Shown here: positions 8,419-16,325 of the stretch, in pieces
How the letters are laid out: each line of letters starts with the position of its first letter
How positions within the stretch are numbered: the stretch's first letter is position 1
NCBI RefSeq assembly: GCF_002573715.1
Contig: NZ_PDHM01000018.1
Coordinates: 208,000 to 271,999, forward strand
Source: Paenibacillus sp. EZ-K15
Lineage (GTDB): Bacteria; Bacillota; Bacilli; Paenibacillales; Paenibacillaceae
Direction: 5' to 3'
Length of the DNA: 64,000 bases
Notes under the pieces: generated by a model
What the model saw: the letters and a program-made list of their open reading frames with translations, nothing else
Databases searched by the model: none
Told to the model about the DNA's origin: nothing
Translations under genes and position numbers: made by a program

Positions 8419-8498
8419 GATAGTTCCTCCCACACCTTCTGTTTACCTTATATATCGGCAGCAGCCCGCCTTTTGACGAGGGCGGGCTGCATCGAAAT

Positions 8499-9116
8499 CT
8501 AGAATAAGGACAATTGCTCAATCTCCATATTTTTCAGAAAGCTTCTTCTATGCATGGCGGTAGGTCCGTGCAGCTGCAGCTGTTCACGGTGAAACTTGGT
8601 AGCGTAGCCTTTATGTACGGCGATTCCGTATTCCGGATAACGCGTCTCCCATTCCCCTTCGCACAATTTATCGCGAGTGACCTTGGCAATAATGGAGGCC
8701 GCAGCAATGGACTGGCTGTTAGCGTCGCCTTTAATGATGGAACGTTGGGGAATATCGCAATCCACCTTCTCGGCATCAACAAGCAGAAACTGGGGAGTAA
8801 CAGCCAATTGCTCCATGGCCATCTTCATGGCAAGCCTTGCGGCTTGTTTGATGTTAATGCGATCAATCGTTTCCGCGTCCACCAAACCAACGCCAACCGC
8901 CAGCGCCTGTTCCATGATGAGGTCATAGAGGATTTCCCGCTTCTTGGCACTGAGTTTCTTCGAATCGTTGATCCCCTCAATCACTAACCCCTCCGGCAAA
9001 ATGACCGCCGCAGCGACTACGTCGCCGAACAAACAGCCGCGCCCTACTTCGTCAATACCTGCAATATGTATATAACGGCTCCAGTACTCACGCTCGTACA
9101 TTAATAAATCTGTCAT
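8499..9116 (-). CDS. rnhB: Ribonuclease HII
   Basis: 205-residue type 2 RNase H that cuts the RNA strand of RNA-DNA hybrids and starts ribonucleotide excision repair. The first catalytic block reads AGIDEVGRGCLFGDVVAAAVI near residues 20-40, with the catalytic Asp and Glu in place; the second acidic block is LLVDAEKVD near 112-120, and SIAAASIIAKVTRD near 140 carries the last Asp. The CLFG variant in place of PLAG is common in Paenibacillus. ATG 9116 follows AAAGGGG. Gene order rbgA-rnhB-ylqG-ylqH matches B. subtilis, but a 570-base gap separates rbgA from rnhB here. Confidence 0.96.
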   Translation of the reverse strand: MTDLLMYEREYWSRYIHIAGIDEVGRGCLFGDVVAAAVILPEGLVIEGINDSKKLSAKKREILYDLIMEQALAVGVGLVDAETIDRINIKQAARLAMKMAMEQLAVTPQFLLVDAEKVDCDIPQRSIIKGDANSQSIAAASIIAKVTRDKLCEGEWETRYPEYGIAVHKGYATKFHREQLQLHGPTAMHRRSFLKNMEIEQLSLF

Positions 9117-9323
9117 AGGTTTAACCCCTTTGGTTCCGAATTACCGTTTGTTTGATGTCTGTACACGGTGCTTCAAACACTTTCTATCAATCTAGTAACT
9201 CTTCTAGATTATCACACTCGCCACGGAGCGTCACCCTTTATCCCCCCTTTCCAGCTGGAGCTGATGCGAAAATGCCCGTCCTAACAAGTTATACGCCAAA
9301 ATGATTTTGCTCCGGTCCATGTG

Positions 9324-9500
9324 ATGAAATCATTGCAGAATAAAAATACCGCCATTTTCGTTGTCATTGCCGGCGGCTTCAATAATGCACCTGAATTGCG
9401 TATTGTTGAGCCTCACTCACCAACTATACATAGCGATGAAATCGGAATTAATGCTGCTAACATACTATTATCCCTGGTGAAAGAACCGAAATTATCTTAA
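9324..9500 (+). CDS. Unrecognised 58-residue ORF or gene remnant
   Basis: Within the 570-base gap between rnhB and rbgA, an open frame runs from ATG 9324 (or GTG 9321) to TAA 9498. It reads with a natural-looking composition: NTAIFVVIAGGFNNAPELR, then HSPTIHSDEIGINAANILLS. The frame stays open upstream only to about 9285, where TAA stops it, so it may be the tail of a lost gene. No good ribosome binding site precedes the ATG. It runs toward the terminator at 9597-9644, which has a T-run on the plus strand. I do not recognise the family. Nearby, AATCTAG and CTAGATT (about 9190-9211) form a small inverted repeat upstream of rnhB. Confidence 0.35.
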   Translation: MKSLQNKNTAIFVVIAGGFNNAPELRIVEPHSPTIHSDEIGINAANILLSLVKEPKLS

Positions 9501-9596
9501 TCAAGTTACGCACATCCAAACGAAGTCGATCATCAGAGCATCTACGAGTTAAACTAGATAGAATGAATGCAATCTAATCTCCTCCTGTTCTGATCC

Positions 9597-9644
9597 ATAA
9601 AAAATAACCATTCCGCCGTTTAACCGGCAGAATGGTTATTTTTT
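9597..9644. terminator. Bidirectional intrinsic terminator after rbgA
   Basis: AAAATAACCATTC (9601-9613) pairs with GAATGGTTATTTT (9630-9642), with an inner CCG/CGG stem. Six A residues lie on the left and six T residues on the right, so it can act on both strands; rbgA stops 43 bases upstream of it. Confidence 0.85.
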
Positions 9645-9686
9645 GGTTTAAACTAGTGGAAGATAGATCTCGTTCACCCTATTGAA

Positions 9687-10553
9687 TCAATAAGGGGATT
9701 CCATCGAATAACGCCCGAGCTTGCCTGCTCGTAGTTCACGTAGGAAAATGCTCGAGGCTTTCTCCAGATCGACTCTTCCTCCGCTGACGATGCAGCCTCG
9801 TTTTCTTCCGATCGCTTCCATTATCGCGACAATTTCATCCGGATTATCCAGATCTGTTGGACGCTCCTTAAGATCAAAACGTTCGCTCATCGACTCCCAA
9901 TAATAGTTGGAGAAATATTTGATCGCAAAAAAGGCAATATCCTCTACGTTCAATATTTCCTCTTTGATGGCGCCGGTTACCGCAAGACGATACCCTACAT
10001 TCTGATCCTCGAATTTCGGCCACAGGATGCCGGGTGTATCCAGCAATTCCATCTCACCACCGGCAACCTTGATCCACTGCTGTCCTTTCGTGACACCCGG
10101 GCGGTCTCCCGTCTCCGCAATGTTACGACCAGCAAGACGGTTAATCAGCGTAGATTTGCCTACATTCGGTATGCCTACAATCAACACACGCATAGCTCGC
10201 GGGTTCATGCCCTTGGCTATTTGTTTATCGATCTTCTCTTTCAGCAGCAGCTTAATCTGGTTCGGAATATCCTTAACACCTGTCCCTGTGGATGCATCTA
10301 CAGGAAAGGCGGTTAGGCCATTTTCCTTGAAGTGGGCTTGCCATTGCCTTGTGACCTCAGGATCTGCCAAATCGGCTTTATTCATAATAATAAGCCGCGG
10401 CTTGCCCTGCAAAATCTCGTCAATCATCGGATTTCGGCTTGAGAGCGGAAGCCTCGCATCGATCAGTTCAATTACAGCATCGATCAGCTTCAGCTTCTCC
10501 TGAATTTGGCGGCGCGCTTTGGTCATATGTCCGGGAAACCATTGTATTGTCAA
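9687..10553 (-). CDS. rbgA: Ribosome biogenesis GTPase RbgA (YlqF)
   Basis: 288-residue circularly permuted GTPase needed for late assembly of the 50S subunit. G motifs come in the permuted order G4-G5-G1-G2-G3: NKADL near residue 57, then GIPNVGKST (Walker A, near 127), a conserved Thr in PGVTKGQQW, and DTPGIL near 172. The N-terminal QWFPGHMTKA is diagnostic, and the C-terminal ANTAR-like helical part that touches rRNA is present. Length is close to B. subtilis RbgA (282). It follows lepB in the minus-strand block and is closed by a bidirectional terminator. Confidence 0.96.
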   Translation of the reverse strand: MTIQWFPGHMTKARRQIQEKLKLIDAVIELIDARLPLSSRNPMIDEILQGKPRLIIMNKADLADPEVTRQWQAHFKENGLTAFPVDASTGTGVKDIPNQIKLLLKEKIDKQIAKGMNPRAMRVLIVGIPNVGKSTLINRLAGRNIAETGDRPGVTKGQQWIKVAGGEMELLDTPGILWPKFEDQNVGYRLAVTGAIKEEILNVEDIAFFAIKYFSNYYWESMSERFDLKERPTDLDNPDEIVAIMEAIGRKRGCIVSGGRVDLEKASSIFLRELRAGKLGRYSMESPY

Positions 10554-10607
10554 ACGTCGTCACCTCTACTTTGCACTGCAAACTTCATCGTTTCTTTAGC
10601 GCCTTGG

Positions 10608-11222
10608 CTAATGGTTGATGAGCCCTATGTCTTTAATCGGCCAGAAAATCAAGTCTGCTCGCCCGATAATATCCCCCAAAGGAACATATCCTATCATACG
10701 GCTGTCCGTGCTGTTGGAACGGTTATCGCCCATCACAAACACATGACCCTCTGGCACAACACCGTCCTGAACGAACGAGTTCGGGAAATCTGTGTTATTG
10801 TATAATCTGTTTTCAGCATGGGCTTGATCAATCGCTTCCTGTATGTAGGTTTCATTCACAGGCTCCCCATTGACAAGCACTTTATCGCCTTCAACTTTAA
10901 CCGTATCACCAGCAACTGCGATCACGCGTTTAATGAAATCCCTGCCCTCATCAGGAACATGGAATACGATAACTTCTCCACGCTCGGGTTTGCGGATATC
11001 ATATAAAATCTCATTGACGATCAGCTTCTGATTGGATACAAAGTTAGGTTCCATGGATGGGCCCTGCACAATAAACGGTTTAAAGAGAAGCCAGCGAATG
11101 AGAACGACGAGAACCAGAGCAATGAGAAGAGCCTTCAGCCATTCTACAAGCTCGTTCTTAGCCTTTTTGGCCGGTTTCCCCACGTTGGTTTCAATTGCCT
11201 CCTGGTGTTGATCTTTCTCCAT
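10608..11222 (-). CDS. lepB: Type I signal peptidase
   Basis: 204 residues from ATG 11222; a longer frame begins further upstream, but GGAAGG before 11222 and the family length favour this start. A basic, Lys-rich N-tail is followed by a single membrane helix (about residues 30-50, LLIALVLVVLIRWLLF). Box B has the nucleophile in QGPSMEPN, box D the general-base Lys in FIKRVIAVAGD, and box E reads GDNRSNSTDSR. It cleaves signal peptides of secreted proteins on the outer face of the membrane. A signal peptidase between rplS and rbgA is normal for this part of Bacillota genomes. Confidence 0.95.
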   Translation of the reverse strand: MEKDQHQEAIETNVGKPAKKAKNELVEWLKALLIALVLVVLIRWLLFKPFIVQGPSMEPNFVSNQKLIVNEILYDIRKPERGEVIVFHVPDEGRDFIKRVIAVAGDTVKVEGDKVLVNGEPVNETYIQEAIDQAHAENRLYNNTDFPNSFVQDGVVPEGHVFVMGDNRSNSTDSRMIGYVPLGDIIGRADLIFWPIKDIGLINH

Positions 11223-11278
11223 AACCCACCGTCCTTCCCTATAGATCGCTCTCGCATTATAGCGATTTTTGGATATAC

Positions 11279-11312
11279 AAAAGGGGCTTGTATATACGCA
11301 CAAGCCCCTTTT
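11279..11312 (-). terminator. Hairpin terminator after rplS
   Basis: AAAAGGGGCTTGT pairs with ACAAGCCCCTTTT across a nine-base loop, just downstream of the rplS stop. The T-run after it is only four bases, so some read-through into lepB and rbgA is likely. Confidence 0.7.
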
Positions 11313-11324
11313 ACCGCCTTGTAA

Positions 11325-11669
11325 TTAACGACGAATTTCTTTAATTCTCGCTGCTTTACCGCGCAGTTCACGAAGATAATAAAGCTTCGCACGACGCACT
11401 TTACCACGGCGAGCCACTTCGATTTTATCGATTTTAGGCGAGTTGATTGGGAAAGTTCTTTCCACACCAACACCGTAAGAAATTTTACGAACGGTAAAAG
11501 TCTCACTGATTCCGCCACCGCGACGTTTAATTACTACACCTTCAAACAACTGGATACGCTCACGAGTTCCCTCGATAACCTTAACGTGTACTTTTAAAGT
11601 ATCACCAGGACGAAAGCTCGGAATATCTTTACGAAGTTGTTCTTGAGTAATCGCTTGAACGATATTCAT
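11325..11669 (-). CDS. rplS: 50S ribosomal protein L19
   Basis: 114-residue large-subunit protein at the 30S-50S interface. The start MNIVQAITQEQLRKDIPSF, the RPGDTLKVHVKV core and the basic KVRRAKLYYLR tail are all standard, and the length is normal. ATG 11669 follows a GGAGG site. The gene has its own promoter and a structured leader, so it is transcribed separately from the trmD side of the block. It is followed by a hairpin and then lepB. Confidence 0.98.
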   Translation of the reverse strand: MNIVQAITQEQLRKDIPSFRPGDTLKVHVKVIEGTRERIQLFEGVVIKRRGGGISETFTVRKISYGVGVERTFPINSPKIDKIEVARRGKVRRAKLYYLRELRGKAARIKEIRR

Positions 11670-11764
11670 CTATGACTCCCTCCTCTCACACAGGTGTTCT
11701 TGCATCTTCCGGAAACTCTATGTATTTCCTTCATTATCCGCAGCGGACCACCGTATTCACAACA
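11670..11764 (-). ncRNA. Candidate L19 leader RNA (autoregulatory 5' UTR)
   Basis: About 95 bases between the predicted start of transcription and rplS. The RNA strand contains a TCCGC/GCGGA hairpin and a GGAAA/TTTCC hairpin before the GAGGAGGG ribosome site. An L19 leader element upstream of rplS is established in Bacillota; I assign this one from position and fold, not from a covariance search. Confidence 0.5.
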
Positions 11765-11770
11765 AAAGAA

Positions 11771-11799
11771 ATGATAACATATTTTGTAGACCGAATCAA
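11771..11799 (-). promoter_or_regulatory. Sigma-A type promoter for rplS
   Basis: On the minus strand, TTGATT (11799-11794), a 17-base spacer and TATCAT (11776-11771). Predicted transcription start near 11764. Confidence 0.65.
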
Positions 11800-11857
11800 G
11801 TGTTTTATCTTTACACCCTCATGTATAAACCAGCTTTTTCACCTAGCTCTCGTCCAT

Positions 11858-11899
11858 AAAAAACCACTTCCAGCATGAAAAATCATACCGAAAGCGGTT
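11858..11899 (-). terminator. Intrinsic terminator after the 47-residue ORF
   Basis: On the minus strand, an imperfect stem of AACCGCTTTCG and CTGGAAGTGGTT ends in six T residues. It lies just after the small ORF at 11909 and separates the collagen unit from rplS. Confidence 0.65.
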
Positions 11900-11908
11900 A
11901 GTCTCACC

Positions 11909-12052
11909 TTAATTTACGGTTTCTTTCGAGTCGTTTATGCCCTTATGACGCTTGCCATAGTATTCAAGGATGTCATCTACCGTTTGAAATTGAACTTCTG
12001 TATTTGTTGTTTCTTCTATTTTCGCTTCATGTTGTTGTCGATGTTCTGCCAT
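11909..12052 (-). CDS. Small hypothetical protein, 47 residues
   Basis: ATG 12052 follows a GGGAGG site at good distance, and the frame ends at TAA 11909 just before a terminator, so it looks like a real small gene. The peptide is highly charged: MAEHRQQHEAKIEETTN, then FQTVDDILEYYGKRHKG and a polar tail. The middle part could form one helix. There is no membrane segment or signal peptide. It lies 124 bases after the collagen-like gene on the same strand and may be co-transcribed with it, since no terminator is seen between them. I do not recognise the family. Confidence 0.6.
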   Translation of the reverse strand: MAEHRQQHEAKIEETTNTEVQFQTVDDILEYYGKRHKGINDSKETVN

Positions 12053-12176
12053 GACAAGATGCCTCCCAGTTCTCAAGTGATTCTCAAGTTACTTCTCCAG
12101 TTACATATTACCCATCAACGCAAGAGTTGTATCAGCAATATTTAAAAAATATAACACTGAAGTATACAAATCTGGG

Positions 12177-14684
12177 TTAAGAGCCAATTCTAAAGATAGA
12201 AATCCTTGCGCCGGTTTGAGGAGCATTAATCGCTTTGCTGACTGGCGATAAATTATAGAGCCCTACGGTGTTACCAGCACTTAAATTGATGACCGTAGAT
12301 CCTGATACCCCGGCAGTGGTTGAATTCGAGTTCATGTTCGCCGTACTGGTTATATTCCCGTTCACGGCGATTCCGAACGTGTTGGGAGCGGTTTGGCCAT
12401 TTTCGAGCGATATCTGCCAATCAAAATAGTAAAAACCCGCTGTCACGATAGTCAACGTCGTTGTACCATTAAATGTTACACCTTGAAGTGTGCTCGTCGA
12501 GAAGGTTACAGGTGAATTAGTAGCCACATTTTGAGTGACTCCATTACTGGCATACAACACGCTGCCGCCGATAAGCGTGTTCGCCCCCGTCGCACCTGTT
12601 ACACCTGTAGCACCCGTTACTCCTGTTGGACCTGAGGCTCCTGTCTCTCCCGTAGTTCCGATTGGCCCTGTAATCCCGGTTGCTCCTGTTATTCCGGCTG
12701 CTCCAGTAACACCAGTTGAACCAATTTCTCCGGTTGCTCCTGCTGGACCCGTAACGCCGGTTACTCCCGTAGCACCAGTCAAACCTGTTATTCCGGTTAC
12801 TCCTGTGGCACCTACTTCTCCCGTCACTCCAGTTGGGCCTGTTACACCGATTGCTCCCGTAACTCCCATTGGCCCTGTAACGCCAGTTGAACCTGTCGGA
12901 CCCGTTAACCCTGCTGTACCTGTTGCACCGGTCATACCTGTAGATCCGGTCACTCCGGTTGCCCCTGTTTCGCCTTTTACTCCTGTTGCACCTACTTCTC
13001 CCGTCACTCCTGTTGGGCCTGTTACACCGGTTGCTCCTGCAACTCCCGTTGGACCTGTCACGCCTGTTGCTCCCGTAACACCTGTTTGCCCTGTGGCACC
13101 GGTCACTCCAGTTACCCCAATTTCGCCTGTTACTCCTGTAACTCCTGTTGCACCAATTTCTCCTGTCGCTCCTGTCGGACCCGTAACACCTCTTGGTCCT
13201 GTAGCACCGGTCATTCCTTTCGATCCTGCGACTCCGGTTGCACCTGTTTCGCCTGTTACTCCTGTAGCTCCCGTCTCACCCGTGGATCCCGTTACTCCTG
13301 CCGTCCCTGTTGCTCCCGTAGCACCTGTAACTCCTGTTAGCCCTGTAACGCCAGTTGCTCCTGTTGCACCCGTAGCGCCAGTCGGACCTGTTACACCGGT
13401 AACTCCTGTAACTCCTGTTGCACCAATTTCTCCTGTCGCTCCTGTCGGACCCGTAACACCTGTTGGCCCTGTAGCACCGGTCATACCTGTCGATCCGGTC
13501 ACTCCGGCTGCTCCTGTAGCTCCTGCCTCACCTGTTACACCCGTTGCTCCTATCGGCCCAGTTGCGCCTGTTATTCCAGTGGCTCCCGTTGCCCCGGTCT
13601 CGCCTACTGCTCCAGACGCACCGGTTTCACCAATCGGTCCGGTCGCTCCTGTTATCCCGCCAGGTGCCCCTGGCGGTCCTTCCGGACCTGTTGGACCTGT
13701 AGTGCTGCCCACCGCGCCCGTCGGGCCAGTTGCTCCCGGCACACCGTTAGCACCTGCAGTGCCCGTCGGGCCAGTCACACCCGCGGCCCCTGTCACACCT
13801 GCCGCTCCCGTCGCTCCTGTCGCTCCAGTCAAGCCCGGCATACCATTTCCCTGTACACTTCCCAATGTTTCCCGAATCGTAAGACCTTGAACACTTTCAG
13901 CACTCGTCCTTGCAATGGAGAGTAGAGATTGCAAGGCGACATCTTGGACAGCCAATGGAATACTCAATGTCGCTACCGTTCCTGATAAAGCATTTGTATA
14001 ATGGGTCAACTGTTCATTCAAAAGTTCAAGGGACGCTCCATTCAACAGCAATGCATTCATTCCATCCGCTGCTGCTTGCAGCCTGCCCAGCTGTTGTGCG
14101 GAGCTCCCTAACCTCGCAGCCTGCTCATGAATTCCTTGAAACACCTCGGCAAGCCGCTGACGTGATCCAACACCTGGATTCGTAGTCGCATCCATGATAT
14201 AAAAAGGTATATTATCCATAAGGTTGACTAGTGGAGCAGCATCCGTACTCTGAATGGACTCTATGCTGAATTGAATACCATTCTGTAAAGCTGTGATATC
14301 TGGTCCGATATCGCCGCCGACTCCGAGTCGTTCTCCATACGATTGAAACAGCGTCATGACCTCATTCAGTCTTATTAAGATCTCCTGCAGATTATCTGTA
14401 TTGGACATCTTTGCAATTTGCTGTACGACCTGCCTAAGACCCCGCCGTTCCAGCAGTGAGAACCTCATTCCCGAAACCAGATCGTTAATGCTCTGCAATT
14501 GTATTTTAATAAGTGTGAAATCCTCGTTAACCGGCTCTTTCACAAATGCGCGTAACAGTGATATTAATTGACGGATCAATGTAACGAAACGAGTGACTTG
14601 GTTCCTTCCGACATCGATTCGTCCGGGTGTAAGTCCCTGAATTACAACCTTGCTATTCCTACGTTTCCTTCTTTCTTGCCTCAA
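12177..14684 (-). CDS. Collagen-like (Gly-X-Thr) surface protein with BclA-like C-terminal domain
   Basis: 835 residues from TTG 14684, after AGGGGTG. Residues 1-280 form an Arg/Lys-rich start and a long helical region rich in Leu, Gln and Asn with no signal peptide. Residues of about 280-700 are Gly-X-Y triplets, mostly GATGVTGPTG, ideal for Thr glycosylation. The last 135 residues (VLYASNGVTQNVATNSPVTF to ARISIFRIGS) look like the beta-sandwich trimerising domain of exosporium BclA proteins. Such proteins form hair-like filaments on spores of Bacillus and Paenibacillus. It splits the conserved trmD-rplS gene pair. Spore-surface location is inferred. Confidence 0.85.
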   Translation of the reverse strand: MRQERRKRRNSKVVIQGLTPGRIDVGRNQVTRFVTLIRQLISLLRAFVKEPVNEDFTLIKIQLQSINDLVSGMRFSLLERRGLRQVVQQIAKMSNTDNLQEILIRLNEVMTLFQSYGERLGVGGDIGPDITALQNGIQFSIESIQSTDAAPLVNLMDNIPFYIMDATTNPGVGSRQRLAEVFQGIHEQAARLGSSAQQLGRLQAAADGMNALLLNGASLELLNEQLTHYTNALSGTVATLSIPLAVQDVALQSLLSIARTSAESVQGLTIRETLGSVQGNGMPGLTGATGATGAAGVTGAAGVTGPTGTAGANGVPGATGPTGAVGSTTGPTGPEGPPGAPGGITGATGPIGETGASGAVGETGATGATGITGATGPIGATGVTGEAGATGAAGVTGSTGMTGATGPTGVTGPTGATGEIGATGVTGVTGVTGPTGATGATGATGVTGLTGVTGATGATGTAGVTGSTGETGATGVTGETGATGVAGSKGMTGATGPRGVTGPTGATGEIGATGVTGVTGEIGVTGVTGATGQTGVTGATGVTGPTGVAGATGVTGPTGVTGEVGATGVKGETGATGVTGSTGMTGATGTAGLTGPTGSTGVTGPMGVTGAIGVTGPTGVTGEVGATGVTGITGLTGATGVTGVTGPAGATGEIGSTGVTGAAGITGATGITGPIGTTGETGASGPTGVTGATGVTGATGANTLIGGSVLYASNGVTQNVATNSPVTFSTSTLQGVTFNGTTTLTIVTAGFYYFDWQISLENGQTAPNTFGIAVNGNITSTANMNSNSTTAGVSGSTVINLSAGNTVGLYNLSPVSKAINAPQTGARISIFRIGS
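12585..13847 (-). repeat. Collagen-type triplet repeat region inside the coding sequence
   Basis: About 420 codons of Gly-X-Y, dominated by 9-base units encoding Gly-Ala-Thr, Gly-Val-Thr and Gly-Pro-Thr. A longer duplication is visible: about 75 bases near 13137-13212 are almost repeated near 13410-13485. Two breaks of the triplet register occur near the N-terminal end (an extra Thr in GSTTGPT and an extra Gly in GAPGGIT). Copy number is expected to vary between strains. Confidence 0.9.
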
Positions 14685-14813
14685 TCGATTTCACCCCTTA
14701 CGATTAATGCATCCGCAAACGCCTATTTATCACACTATTCAATTCATACGAATTTTGTTCTCAGGTGCAAGCATGAAACGTGCATATTACTACATACTAG
14801 CCACATTCAAGAA

Positions 14814-14852
14814 ATAAAAAAACGAACAGACCTGTGCTTACAGATCTGTTCG
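14814..14852 (-). terminator. Intrinsic terminator after trmD
   Basis: CGAACAGATCTGT pairs with ACAGGTCTGTTCG on the minus strand and is followed by seven T residues. It ends the ylxM-to-trmD transcript; the 188-base gap 14685-14872 otherwise holds only the upstream region of the collagen gene, with no promoter I could assign. Confidence 0.85.
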
Positions 14853-14872
14853 TGAGATTAATCAAAAAAAGC

Positions 14873-15688
14873 TTATGAGGATCCCGCTTCTCGCTGAAGC
14901 TTGTTTAAATATGCCCGATCCTGCTTGGACAACTCCAGCTTGTCTAACAACTCAGGGCGACGCTCCCATGTCCGCTTAAGCGCCTGTTCCCGACGCCACA
15001 CGTCAATATTTGCATGATGACCGCTTAACAAAATATCCGGCACTTTCCAGCCACGAAACTCTGCCGGGCGGGTATAATGCGGATATTCCAGCAGGCCAGT
15101 ACTGAAGGAATCCGTCACCGCTGAGGTTTCATTCCCTAGTACACCCGGCAGCAAACGGACCACAGAATCGATGGCAACCATCGCTGGCAGTTCTCCACCG
15201 GTAAGCACATAATCCCCAATGGATAACTCATCGGTAACAAGAAACTCGCGAATGCGTTCATCATAACCTTCGTAATGCCCGCATATAAACACCAGATGGT
15301 CTTCCTGAGACAACTCTTCGGCCTTTTTCTGCGTAAAGGTCTCTCCTTGCGGACACATCAGAATGACTCGCGGAGGTTTGGCTGTTCCGGATGTTTCCAC
15401 TGGAATCTCTCCAGCAGGATTAGCCCCATCCTCATGATTCGAAATTTCATGCGTATCAGAAGCAAGGATATCCTCTACCGCTGCAAAAATCGGGTCCGGC
15501 TTTAACACCATCCCCCCACCACCGCCATATGGAGTATCATCGACCTGACTGTGCTTATTTCCGGCATACTGACGGAAGTTAATGGCATTCAAGTTCACAA
15601 TTTGTTTTTCGGCCGCTTTACCTAGAATACTCGAATGAAACACACCATCGAACATCTCAGGGAACAGCGTCAGCACATCAATCCGCAT
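14873..15688 (-). CDS. trmD: tRNA (guanine37-N1)-methyltransferase
   Basis: 271-residue SPOUT-class enzyme that methylates G37 next to the anticodon using S-adenosylmethionine and prevents frameshifting. The knotted SAM site is clear: LVFICGHYEGYDERI near residue 132 and IGDYVLTGGELPAMVAIDS near 155, with the conserved C-terminal RPAEFRGWKVPDILLSGHH. The protein is about 25 residues longer than usual because of an acidic insert after FAAVEDIL (about residues 74-105). ATG 15688 lies three bases after the rimM stop. Last gene before the terminator. Confidence 0.96.
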   Translation of the reverse strand: MRIDVLTLFPEMFDGVFHSSILGKAAEKQIVNLNAINFRQYAGNKHSQVDDTPYGGGGGMVLKPDPIFAAVEDILASDTHEISNHEDGANPAGEIPVETSGTAKPPRVILMCPQGETFTQKKAEELSQEDHLVFICGHYEGYDERIREFLVTDELSIGDYVLTGGELPAMVAIDSVVRLLPGVLGNETSAVTDSFSTGLLEYPHYTRPAEFRGWKVPDILLSGHHANIDVWRREQALKRTWERRPELLDKLELSKQDRAYLNKLQREAGSS

Positions 15689-15691
15689 GGA

Positions 15692-16213
15692 CTATAACAA
15701 CCCTTCCATGAGATGCACGCGAACAAGCTTCGATTCCTTGTCTACATCAAGTACGACATCCGGTATGGCCGGAAGGAGAACTTCTTTTCCCTCAGGTGTC
15801 TTGACAACCCACACATCATTCGCGCCTGGGGTCAAAATTTCGGTGATCGTGCCAAGCTCCTCGACAGGGTCTTCGTCGATCATCACCTTGCAGCCAATGA
15901 TTTCATGGAAATAGTACTCGTTCTCCGGAAGCTCTTCCTGAAGATCCGCTGTGATCTTCAGCAGCGAGCCCTTATATTTTTCAGCATCATTGATGCCATG
16001 CAGCTCCTTGAATTTAACGATATACATGTTTTTATGAAAACGAGATGTATCCACCGTTACTTCAATCTTGCTCCCCTTGTCCGGGACAATATACAACTGG
16101 CTCTTTGGAGCAAATCGCTGGTCGGCAAAATCCGTATGCGGCATGACTTTAACTTCCCCGCGGATGCCGTGCGTATTCACGATTTTCCCTACAGTTAACA
16201 ACTTTTCAGACAT
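15692..16213 (-). CDS. rimM: Ribosome maturation factor RimM
   Basis: 173-residue 16S rRNA processing factor that binds S19 and helps mature the 30S head. The N-terminal barrel starts with VGKIVNTHGIRGEVKV, and the C-terminal PRC-barrel carries YYFHEIIGC and VLLPAIPDVVLDVD. ATG 16213 follows AGGAGG. It is directly followed by trmD, the normal pairing, and preceded by a terminator-like hairpin that may lower its expression relative to rpsP. Confidence 0.97.
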   Translation of the reverse strand: MSEKLLTVGKIVNTHGIRGEVKVMPHTDFADQRFAPKSQLYIVPDKGSKIEVTVDTSRFHKNMYIVKFKELHGINDAEKYKGSLLKITADLQEELPENEYYFHEIIGCKVMIDEDPVEELGTITEILTPGANDVWVVKTPEGKEVLLPAIPDVVLDVDKESKLVRVHLMEGLL

Positions 16214-16283
16214 GGTCTTCCTCCTGCATCACTTAATGAACGTTCTAAGCTGGTTTGACCGGCTGATTTCTTCAGCATGTACG

Positions 16284-16317
16284 AAAAAGGGCTAGGACAT
16301 GCATCCTAACCCCCTTT
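16284..16317 (-). terminator. Terminator-like hairpin between khpA and rimM
   Basis: On the minus strand, AAAGGGGG..TAGGA pairs with TCCTAGCCCTTT and is followed by five T residues. It lies inside the operon, so it probably acts as a partial attenuator rather than a full stop. Confidence 0.65.
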
Positions 16318-16325
16318 CGTATATT

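Noticed and set aside
12585..13847. CRISPR-like or satellite array
   Set aside because: The regular repeats are nine-base collagen codons inside one open frame; there are no spacers of constant length.
12535..13890. 451-codon plus-strand frame rich in Pro-Val-Ala
   Set aside because: It is the exact reverse of the collagen triplets; the Gly-X-Thr codons read backwards give Pro/Val/Ala without stops. No ribosome site, and the minus-strand protein has clear domains at both ends.
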